A stretch of DNA of 64,000 bases from assembly GCA_017450435.1 (NCBI GenBank), contig JAFSTO010000033.1:18016-82015 (forward strand), in the 5' to 3' direction. The position numbers and the translations under genes are program-made. Positions within the stretch are counted from its first letter, which is position 1; every line of letters starts with the position of its first letter. Under the pieces are notes generated by a model, which saw only the letters and a list, made by a program, of their open reading frames with translations, did no database searches and was not told the DNA's origin. Source of the stretch: Paludibacteraceae bacterium (GTDB lineage: Bacteria > Bacteroidota > Bacteroidia > Bacteroidales > Paludibacteraceae). Shown one piece after another: positions 17,640 through 25,312 of this stretch.

Positions 17640-20600
17640 ATGACACAAATGAAAAATCTTTTACATTTTACATTAGTTTTTTATCTGTTTTTCGCGGCAG
17701 GTGTGTTGTTGTGTTGCAATGCAAACGCCACCAATCGTTATGTCGTTGTCGGCAGCGTGTCGGGCACGTCGGGCGAAACACCTACGTCCGTGAAGGTGAG
17801 CACCGAGTCGTTCGCTGCGGCTGAGGCGTTAGGGAGCGACTCGTATGCCTCTTTGACTGCGGCACTTGCCGGTTTTGCTGTCGGGGATGTAGTGCTTGTC
17901 AAGGCGGGCACTTATTACATTACAGAACAGTTGGTGCCTAAAAATAGCACCAAGATGTACGGCGGTTTCAAGGATAACAGCGCCACACTTACCACCCGTC
18001 TTACCGACGGCAACCTCACGGGCCGTTACGACTTCGCTGCCGCTACTATAATCGACGGAGGCGGTGTGACACGCTGTCTGTCTAATAATGGTACGCAAGG
18101 TGAAACCACAGTTGATCAGATGGTGATAGACGGATTCACATTTCAGAACGGTAAAGGTCCTAATAACAGCAGCGGCGGAGGTGTGAGGATAGAGTATAAG
18201 ACCAAGCTTGTGCGATGCAAGGTGATAAATAATGTCACTAAATATTGGTATGGTGGCGGTGTTTATACTACTGCAGCAAATAGTAGCAATGAAAACGCGA
18301 AGCTTTATTACCCCACTATTGATAGTTGCCTTGTGTCTCACAATAGTGTGGCTCCGGAAACTTCAAATACGCTTCTTGCCGGAGGAGGTATTTATGCTCG
18401 CAATAAGAGCGTTATTAACAATACGGATATTGTTGATAACCGTATTGAATATTCCGCAAAAATAAACGGTACTCTTTCTATACATGGCGGTGGTGTTTGC
18501 CTTACCGGAACCACCCAATATTTCACCTGTTTTTTGCATGAAATGGATAATTGCAATATCTCAGGTAACTATATCAGTGCGTCAAATGCGACGACGGAAA
18601 CCGGAACTACTTGCACAGCCGGTGCATACGGAGGCGGAATAAGTTCGTATGCTGGCCGTTCGGGTATTACAATACGTAACTCTGTTGTGCAAGACAATAC
18701 TGTTACTGCCTATGCCGATACACGTGAAGCTCTGTTCGAAAATGCTACTCTCACAGTAGCCGGTGAGGGTGGTGGCATCTTCTTGAATTCTATGGCATAT
18801 ACCGACAAAGGGTGGGCTTATACATTAGAGAATGTGCAGGTGTTGGATAATACTTGTAACACATCTTATAGCAGGCTTTCCGGCAATCGAACAGTAAATC
18901 GATACGGAGGCGGTGTTTATTGTGGGTCCGGTCTGACAATGACCGGTTGCGAAGTGTCCGGCAACCGTTTGGTTGGTAATACTAGGAGTGCTGGTGGAGG
19001 ATTGTATGTTACCGTTCAGAAGGCCAACCGTAATATCAACATCTCCAATTCTTCGTTTTGCAACAATAGTCTTGAACTTTCAGGAACGAGCCAAGGCGGC
19101 GGACTATATGTGTCTAACAGTTACGGCTCAACGGTACTGACCAATCTGACGGTTGAGAACAACTCTATATCCAGCACAACCGCTTACAATCACAATAGTA
19201 CAAGTGTTGCCGGCGGAGGGTTGTACTGCACAATTCTTGATACCGTTCCGGCAGTTCAGGTTATCGGCGGTTCCTATAGCGGCAATACTATAACAGGCAG
19301 CACTTCTACTTCAGTTGTCGGCGGAGGCATCTGCTCATTGAAGGATATAATCTTGAAAAATGTAAAGATTCAGCGTAACCGTCTTGTGGGATATTACATG
19401 GACGGTGCAGGCTTTTACCATACCGGTTCAGTCGCCACGTTGGATGACTGCGTGATAGGCGGTGATACGTATGCGGATGGCAACTCAGCCGGTGGCTCTA
19501 ATGTCTATGGTGCCGGTATAATGGTGTATCTTGGACAAATTGAGATGTCAAACACCAAGGTGCGTTTTAATCACGGCACGAGCACCGCTTCTTCTTATGG
19601 CGGCGGTATGTATGTCTTGCCTAATTCAGTCTCTTACTGCGACTCCAAGCTGACGGACTGCGTCATCTCCGACAATGCGCTTTACACCGGCTATCAGGCT
19701 ACCGGCGGCGGAATGCGTATCACCGGATATAAACTTACGCTGAAAAACACCGTGTTCGAGCGTGACACTCTGTCTGCCGTGGCAGAGTGCTACGGCGGCG
19801 GGTTGTATGCAACAGGCAGTGTTACCGCTGATAATTGCGATTTCAATGCCAATGTGCTGGTGAAAGGTACAGAAACACGAGGGGCTGGCGTGTATAGCGG
19901 TACAACCAGAGTAGTGGTGAAGGATATTCCGTATTACTTCAACGAACAGACCTACACGAACTGCAGGATTAAAGATAACAGAATGGAAAACAACTTTTCG
20001 AGAGTTCGCAGTGGTGGCGGTATGTGTTTGATTTCAAACAAGATGTACTCTGAGTCTGTCACGTCAAGGATATCCGTATTAGATTCAGAAATAGCCGGTA
20101 ATAAAATCCTGACCACAACTAAAAAGGTGTATAGCTTTGGCGGCGGAATATGTGCCTTGGCATATTATCCATTTTCGTTTAATCCCGCATATACCGATTC
20201 CATATCCTATATCAATGTGGAGCGGTGTATGTTCAGGGACAATGAAATCTCCGCCTATTCTTCCTCTTATTCTTTCGGCTCTGCGTTTAGCATGATGAAT
20301 AACATTGTTGCTGCGAACGGTCCGGTATATACATTCAACAACAACCTTGTGTTTAACAATTCGGGTGCTAATTACGCCGTGTACATATCTCCCAAATCGG
20401 TGTGCAACAACACCCTCTTTAATAACAAGGTTTTTGACAAGAGCGCCACTACCGGATATATGTATCTATACGCATATAAGCCGGGTACTGCTCCATGGGC
20501 ATCGAGCATAGTGGCAAACAATATCGTCTGGGGCCCGACAGGGGCGTCTATTGGCGGTAATGCGGGACAGACAAATCTGCCGGTGAAGAATAACTACGTA

Positions 20601-23600
20601 ACGGGTACCCTGCCGAATGCTGCCGTGTTTGCCGTCTCCGGCAATATCAATACTTCGGTAACGGCTGCTGCTGCTTTCCGCTCCACCGATATGTCAGAAT
20701 ATCATTACGATGACGAGGAGGAGCTCCTTGTCCCCGCGCCAGGCAGTCCGTTCGTGGGTGCGGGTTACGATGACACGGGTGTGACGGACAGCTATTTCGG
20801 CGATGTCCGCCCCAAGCACGGCACGCCGGCTCATTATGATATAGGCGCCCTGCCTTATATGCCAGGTGCCATGCTTACGGTCAAAACCAATAACGCCTAC
20901 GGCAATGTCGATGTCAGGAACAAGGCGAACACTTCACTCGGTACGGCGACATACGGCAGTGACTATGAGGAGGATATAAGTCCTATCAAGAGCCGTACGC
21001 TAACCGCCTCTATCGGCAACCCGAACGACGGTTATTACTTCTGGGGCTGGGATGACGGCAAGACCGACAACCCGCGTCGTATATCGTTCACGGTAGAATC
21101 AGAATACACCGCATTGTTCAAGCCTGTATGTGATACGGTGGTGGTGTCGTACAAGGATACCGTTGCTGACGGCAGTTACGCTTCCGTTGATGTGAAGGTC
21201 AAAGGAACGGAGACTGTCCGCCATACCTTCGACTTCAGCGCAAGCGAGGTACGCGATGCCTACAAAACGAAAACCGGAGCTGATTATCCTTCTGACGGTG
21301 TGTTCCGCTTCACCGGCAGCATGGGTTATGTGGCGCCCGTGTATGTGATGAAAGAGACTACGATAGAGAACAGCCTGGGTGTTGACAGCATTGCCCGTGT
21401 GGCGTTGTGTGTCGCTCCCGCATACCACTGCGACGAGACGAAAAGCCCAAAAGATACAGTCTATAATGCAGTGTATGACTACCACGGAGTAAAGAACAAC
21501 GGCAGCTGGACGGATTTAGACGGCGAGAACAAGAAAGATTGGGATATCTCCGCAACGCTTCCGTCGTCGCTCGGTGCGGACAGCACCTATACCTCCACTG
21601 TCGTTCTGAAGATGGATGAGTCCGGCGACGAGGCTATGTATATCATATCATGGAGCCGTGATTTGCTCAAGCGTACCGTCAGTCTCCGTCTTTCGCTGTG
21701 GGGTCAGGACCTTAACGCCGCGGACGGATACGGATACGGAGCCAAGTTCTACCTCAACGGCTCAGAGGAGATAACGGAGTTTACTGACAACAAAGACAGG
21801 ACAGTGACCCTTCTTATCCCGGAGTCGGAGATAACGGCAGGTCAGAAGATGCTGAAGATAACCCTTCGTGATGCCGGCACAGACGGTATGCCTGTACGGT
21901 CGGTACGGTACTACGATGTACCTGTAATGTTTCCGCGTGCTACGTCAGACAAGGTCGCTTTGTCAGCCGATGTGGATATGTGGGTGTATGGTTCCACTAG
22001 CGTTACAGTTGATAGAACGGTCAGAAATGTGTATATAAATGGAAGCGCGACATTGTCTGTAACTACCAACAGTACCCTGACCGTGAACGGCTCGCTGTAC
22101 ATCCGTTGCGGTGTTGACGGAAGCGCGGGCACAGTTAAAGTGGCGAGCGGTTCGAAAATAGCCTTGCCCACGACGGCGGGTGCCGTCAAGCTTGTCCGTA
22201 TAGTGAATAACAAGCAGTGGTATATGATGTCGCTTCCGTTCGACTGTGACTTTGCGGATATACGCAAGTCACCTGAGGTAAGCGGCAATACGTTGCCAAC
22301 CAACCAAGACACTTATGGCAGCAAGAAAGGTCCGGAGCTGCTGATAAAGCAGTACAGCGCTGTGCGTCGTGCCGAGACCTATCAGACAGAGGAAGACGCC
22401 AAAGCCCACAACAGATGGTGGTGGGCAGGTACAAGGGAGAATCCCGGACCGCACTCACATATATGGGACACGGTGGCAACGACGGCTACTATTCCGGCGT
22501 GCCACGGGTTCGAGATAACGACCAACACCCCGTATTACAGGGAGATAATCTTCTCCTCGAAGGCGTTGACGAACGGTCGTATGCAGTATCAATCCGGTAC
22601 ATCCATCCCCGTCAAGTATTACAACGACGACCAGCAGACGTGGAATATCCACCACGGGTGGAACCTGATAGGTCTGCCTTCGTTCCAAGCTAAACCGGCT
22701 TTGAACACCATCTCGCTTGATGATGCAAGCGACCCGGAGAAGAACAACTGGGGAGTGTATGTGTTCGATGCCACGAACCGTGTCTGGAACGACTACGACG
22801 GCCATACTATATCGATGTCTCCGTTCCAAGCATATTTAGTGCAGATACGCGACGATGATGAGACTGACGGCGCTAACCACAGCATCATCCTCAACGGCGC
22901 AGGTGGCAACTATGCGAAGACCGTGCTGTCGGCCCCTCAGGCTACTCGCACCGCGCAGACCGAACCTCTGACGTTCTCGCTCTTGCTGGGAGAGGATACG
23001 TTATATGACCGCACCACATTCCATATCCACGACAAATATTCGACCGACTACGAGATAGGTTACGACCGCCTGAAGCTTCTCTCGGGCGATGCTTTGGCAC
23101 CGCAGTTCTTCTCCCTTGCTCCGAAGGGTGAGATGTCGCACAACGCTCTGCCTGTCGAGGCAGCGGGGCAACCCATACAGCTCGGCTTCACATTACCTGA
23201 GCCGGGCAACAGCACCATCACGTTGTTTGGAATAAAAGACACCGAGGCTGATGCAATATGGCTGCACGACCGTCAGGAGAACGTAACGGTCAACCTTTTT
23301 GACGGTCCTTACGAGTTCTATAGTTCTGTGACGTCGGACTACACACGTTTCACCCTGAATGTTCAGCCTCTTAACTCTCCCGACGACTACCAGCACTCGG
23401 GCGAGGCGACGGGAGTGGACGAGCCGCAGGGCACATCGCTCTCCGCGCTCAGCAGCAAAGCAGACGGCGTATATGACGTGCTCGGTCGTAAGGTGGCTGA
23501 GTTGTCTGCCCTGTCTGCCGACAGGCAGGCGACAGACCTGCTCCCGACGGGTGTATATGTCATCGTGAAGAACGGTGAGGCAAGGAAGGAGGTGATACGA

Positions 23601-23603
23601 TGA
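17640..23603 (+). CDS. Giant exported beta-helix surface protein with type IX-like C-terminal tail
   Basis: 1987 residues. Residues 1-31 form a Sec signal peptide ending ...CCNANA. Residues ~35-1060 are irregular repeats with the pattern GGGxY...NxTxxNCxxxGN, typical of a right-handed parallel beta-helix (pectin-lyase-like or Pmp-like). Around 1125-1145 there is a divergent InlB-type repeat (YYFWGWDDGKTDNPRRI). A beta-rich C-terminal half follows. The last ~45 residues (VYDVLGRKVAEL...LPTGVYVIV...) resemble the type A sorting domain of type IX secretion cargo. It is probably displayed on or released from the cell surface; ligand or enzymatic role unknown. The downstream gene's start overlaps this stop (ATGA). 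Confidence 0.85.
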   Translation: MTQMKNLLHFTLVFYLFFAAGVLLCCNANATNRYVVVGSVSGTSGETPTSVKVSTESFAAAEALGSDSYASLTAALAGFAVGDVVLVKAGTYYITEQLVPKNSTKMYGGFKDNSATLTTRLTDGNLTGRYDFAAATIIDGGGVTRCLSNNGTQGETTVDQMVIDGFTFQNGKGPNNSSGGGVRIEYKTKLVRCKVINNVTKYWYGGGVYTTAANSSNENAKLYYPTIDSCLVSHNSVAPETSNTLLAGGGIYARNKSVINNTDIVDNRIEYSAKINGTLSIHGGGVCLTGTTQYFTCFLHEMDNCNISGNYISASNATTETGTTCTAGAYGGGISSYAGRSGITIRNSVVQDNTVTAYADTREALFENATLTVAGEGGGIFLNSMAYTDKGWAYTLENVQVLDNTCNTSYSRLSGNRTVNRYGGGVYCGSGLTMTGCEVSGNRLVGNTRSAGGGLYVTVQKANRNINISNSSFCNNSLELSGTSQGGGLYVSNSYGSTVLTNLTVENNSISSTTAYNHNSTSVAGGGLYCTILDTVPAVQVIGGSYSGNTITGSTSTSVVGGGICSLKDIILKNVKIQRNRLVGYYMDGAGFYHTGSVATLDDCVIGGDTYADGNSAGGSNVYGAGIMVYLGQIEMSNTKVRFNHGTSTASSYGGGMYVLPNSVSYCDSKLTDCVISDNALYTGYQATGGGMRITGYKLTLKNTVFERDTLSAVAECYGGGLYATGSVTADNCDFNANVLVKGTETRGAGVYSGTTRVVVKDIPYYFNEQTYTNCRIKDNRMENNFSRVRSGGGMCLISNKMYSESVTSRISVLDSEIAGNKILTTTKKVYSFGGGICALAYYPFSFNPAYTDSISYINVERCMFRDNEISAYSSSYSFGSAFSMMNNIVAANGPVYTFNNNLVFNNSGANYAVYISPKSVCNNTLFNNKVFDKSATTGYMYLYAYKPGTAPWASSIVANNIVWGPTGASIGGNAGQTNLPVKNNYVTGTLPNAAVFAVSGNINTSVTAAAAFRSTDMSEYHYDDEEELLVPAPGSPFVGAGYDDTGVTDSYFGDVRPKHGTPAHYDIGALPYMPGAMLTVKTNNAYGNVDVRNKANTSLGTATYGSDYEEDISPIKSRTLTASIGNPNDGYYFWGWDDGKTDNPRRISFTVESEYTALFKPVCDTVVVSYKDTVADGSYASVDVKVKGTETVRHTFDFSASEVRDAYKTKTGADYPSDGVFRFTGSMGYVAPVYVMKETTIENSLGVDSIARVALCVAPAYHCDETKSPKDTVYNAVYDYHGVKNNGSWTDLDGENKKDWDISATLPSSLGADSTYTSTVVLKMDESGDEAMYIISWSRDLLKRTVSLRLSLWGQDLNAADGYGYGAKFYLNGSEEITEFTDNKDRTVTLLIPESEITAGQKMLKITLRDAGTDGMPVRSVRYYDVPVMFPRATSDKVALSADVDMWVYGSTSVTVDRTVRNVYINGSATLSVTTNSTLTVNGSLYIRCGVDGSAGTVKVASGSKIALPTTAGAVKLVRIVNNKQWYMMSLPFDCDFADIRKSPEVSGNTLPTNQDTYGSKKGPELLIKQYSAVRRAETYQTEEDAKAHNRWWWAGTRENPGPHSHIWDTVATTATIPACHGFEITTNTPYYREIIFSSKALTNGRMQYQSGTSIPVKYYNDDQQTWNIHHGWNLIGLPSFQAKPALNTISLDDASDPEKNNWGVYVFDATNRVWNDYDGHTISMSPFQAYLVQIRDDDETDGANHSIILNGAGGNYAKTVLSAPQATRTAQTEPLTFSLLLGEDTLYDRTTFHIHDKYSTDYEIGYDRLKLLSGDALAPQFFSLAPKGEMSHNALPVEAAGQPIQLGFTLPEPGNSTITLFGIKDTEADAIWLHDRQENVTVNLFDGPYEFYSSVTSDYTRFTLNVQPLNSPDDYQHSGEATGVDEPQGTSLSALSSKADGVYDVLGRKVAELSALSADRQATDLLPTGVYVIVKNGEARKEVIR
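23510..23529. repeat. CCTGTC-type palindrome inside coding sequence
   Basis: The 20-mer CCTGTCTGCCGACAGGCAGG, identical to that at 16759-16778, lies in frame in the C-terminal tail of the giant gene and encodes part of LSADRQA between the two conserved blocks of the tail. Confidence 0.8.
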
Positions 23604-24349
23604 ACCGCTCATTATATATATGGTGTGCCGTAGTGGCAGTGTGTGCCGTAGCTCTTGCCGGAGCGCGTATGTGGTTCGACAAGGGTGCGGAAGACGAACA
23701 GTATATTGTCAAGGCAGGTAGTATTAACACGGTGGCGCACTCTCCCATCACGGGCGGTTATCCTACCGTAGTGTTTCATCAGCCATCGGTGAGCGCGGGT
23801 CAGTCGTCCGGCAGTTATCGTCTGCCTGTAACGAGCGGCCGACAGGTGTCGCCGTTCGCAGCGAGCGATGCCCGTCCGGCAACTACGTACCGTCCCGGCA
23901 GGTTGCACGTGCAGTCGATGGCGATATCGGGTCAGCAGCCGGTGGAGTCGGGTCAGAGCGTGAGGAGTTACGTGAGTGGCGGCGGTACCGGCGGTAATGT
24001 GTCTGTTAGCAGTAACGGCAGTTCTTCGGGCATAGCATCGGGTATGTATGCCGCCACCTCGTCGGCAATAGTGGCGTTCAACGGCACCTTGGCATCGGCA
24101 TACACCGTGCCTTTTGCCGCCTCCACGGTAGGCGGGGGCACCACGACGTCGGAGCCGGCGGGCAGGACGAAACGTTTAGTCATCGGTGACGACGACGATG
24201 ACGACATCGCCGACAGCAGTACGGAGATCCCTGTCAGCGATGACGACCACCTGTACCCGTTAGGTAAGGTGCCGGCAGTGTTTATACTCATGCTCGTAAC
24301 AGGTTATGCTATAGTGAGAAGGAAAAGATTGCGTCGCAACGAAAATTGA
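23600..24349 (+). CDS. Unrecognised bitopic protein coupled to the giant surface gene
   Basis: 249 residues, not assigned to a family. An N-terminal hydrophobic segment (~5-22) acts as signal or anchor. The middle (~30-195) is Ser/Gly/Thr/Ala-rich and likely unstructured. An acidic run of six Asp (~200) precedes a C-terminal module LYPLGKVPAVFILMLVTGYAIVRRKR: short motif, hydrophobic helix, basic tail. That three-part end resembles CTERM-type sorting signals (the PID-CTERM kind of Bacteroidetes), though the motif is not a clear match and an ordinary anchor is equally possible. Its start overlaps the giant gene's stop by 4 bases, so it is very probably made in proportion to it. Confidence 0.7.
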   Translation: MNRSLYIWCAVVAVCAVALAGARMWFDKGAEDEQYIVKAGSINTVAHSPITGGYPTVVFHQPSVSAGQSSGSYRLPVTSGRQVSPFAASDARPATTYRPGRLHVQSMAISGQQPVESGQSVRSYVSGGGTGGNVSVSSNGSSSGIASGMYAATSSAIVAFNGTLASAYTVPFAASTVGGGTTTSEPAGRTKRLVIGDDDDDDIADSSTEIPVSDDDHLYPLGKVPAVFILMLVTGYAIVRRKRLRRNEN

Positions 24350-24391
24350 TGAGCTGTTTTTTTGAAGTACCAAGGGACTAAGTGACGTCTC

Positions 24392-24463
24392 TACTCTTAA
24401 ACTAAACAGGGTCGGAATTGCAGATACTACTCTTAGACTAAACAGGGTTGGAATTGCAGATAC
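24392..24463. repeat. Tandem duplication of a 36-bp unit
   Basis: Two adjacent 36-bp copies starting TACTCTTA and containing ACTAAACAGGG; they differ at two positions. There is no spacer and no third copy. Confidence 0.9.
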
Positions 24464-24481
24464 TACTATACAGACGGCAGA

Positions 24482-24571
24482 CGGCGGCAGGTTATTATTC
24501 TCTTTTTCATTTTTCTTGGACAAGGTAATAGCAAGCGCCTTGTATTAGATAACCTGCCGCCGGGCTGTTTT
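24482..24571 (+). terminator. Long-loop inverted repeat with T tract
   Basis: CGGCGGCAGGTTAT (24482-24495) pairs perfectly with ATAACCTGCCGCCG (24549-24562). An inner ACAAGG/CCTTGT pair lies in the loop and a run of T follows at 24566. It could terminate the giant gene pair or be a structured element in its own right. Confidence 0.5.
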
Positions 24572-24726
24572 TTCCGCGTTTTCTGGGTTGCCGGAGTATA
24601 ATCGCCAAAACCAAATGTCTCCATTTTTCAAAATTGCCACGCACCTAAAACACAAGTCTTGTCAGGAAAATTCCAAAAAACAGGTGTCGCCATGCACCAT
24701 ATACACCCACGAGGCACCACATTGGT

Positions 24727-24756
24727 AGAGACGCTCTTTTCGAGCGCCTCTTTTTG
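24727..24756 (+). terminator. GAGACG-type palindrome with T tract
   Basis: AGAGACGCTC and GAGCGCCTCT pair across a short loop (one mismatch), followed by five T. It is a member of the dispersed palindrome family. Confidence 0.5.
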
Positions 24757-24821
24757 TATGTCGCCGCTTCTAAGAAACGATGATTGTTTTGAGCGACGGT
24801 AAACAATACTGTCTCTCAATC

Positions 24822-24964
24822 GTTTTCGCCAACGTATCCCGACCTTGTTTCGCCCACGTGTAGAGACGGTATTTTTTTACCGTCTCTCAAATTGTTTTCG
24901 CCAACGTATCCCGACCTTGTTTCGCCCACGTGTAGAGACGGTATTTTTTACCGTCTCTCAATAT
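24822..24964. repeat. 72-bp tandem duplication carrying the GAGACGGTA palindrome
   Basis: Units 24822-24893 and 24894-24964 are nearly identical and each contains TTTCGCCCACGTGTAGAGAC followed by a hairpin (GAGACGGTA, T run, TACCGTCTC). A partial degenerate copy precedes them (24797-24821). Confidence 0.9.
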
Positions 24965-25038
24965 ATTTCGATTACCATTTCCTATCATTCTTCCAATTAC
25001 CGTCTCTACCTGTGTCGGTCGTGTTCTATGTTTACGTA

Positions 25039-25078
25039 TAGAGGCTGCCTAACTATTGTTTTTGTTAGACAGCCTCTA
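25039..25078. terminator. Hairpin downstream of the 43-residue gene
   Basis: TAGAGGCTGCCTAAC pairs with GTTAGACAGCCTCTA with one mismatch around a 10-base loop. It lies 32 bases beyond the stop of the minus-strand mini-gene and may end that transcript, though no strong T run follows on that strand. Confidence 0.45.
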
Positions 25079-25109
25079 CTTGTTTAGTTCAATCTATTGG
25101 TTTAGGAGC

Positions 25110-25241
25110 CTATGGCAGGTCATCTTCGCCAATGTCTTCACCCGGTTCATAGTTAACTCCGGGACTATTGTTGGTCATGACGTTGCTACTTAGAAATGCC
25201 ATTTCTTCAGAGCAAGGGATTATATACAGTTTCTTTTTCAT
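25110..25241 (-). CDS. 43-residue mini-protein downstream of the second giant gene
   Basis: An ATG at 25241 opens a 43-codon frame starting MKKKLYIIPCSEEMAFLSSN and ending in an acidic tail GEDIGEDDLP. It lies 71 bases after the giant gene's stop on the same strand, with no terminator seen between them. The layout (basic start, Tyr, Pro, Glu, a Ser-rich centre with Met, low-complexity tail) parallels the 56-residue gene at 60036, which also follows a giant surface gene. No signal peptide or known domain. Function unknown. Confidence 0.6.
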   Translation of the reverse strand: MKKKLYIIPCSEEMAFLSSNVMTNNSPGVNYEPGEDIGEDDLP

Positions 25242-25312
25242 TGTTTTATAGGTGTTTTTAGATTTTATAGTCTCTCTATATTTTTTAGATGTTCTATATT
25301 TTTTAGATTTTC

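Larger units (their letters stand above)
24350..25109. other. Repeat-rich gap between convergent gene sets
   Basis: 760 bases with no supportable gene. It contains a 36-bp direct duplication, a long-loop inverted repeat, several GAGACGG palindromes and a 72-bp tandem duplication, listed separately. It separates the plus-strand giant pair from the minus-strand giant pair. Confidence 0.8.

Noticed and set aside
24392-24463. Two 36-bp units considered as a CRISPR remnant
   Set aside because: Copies are directly adjacent with no spacer; the 36-bp length is coincidental.
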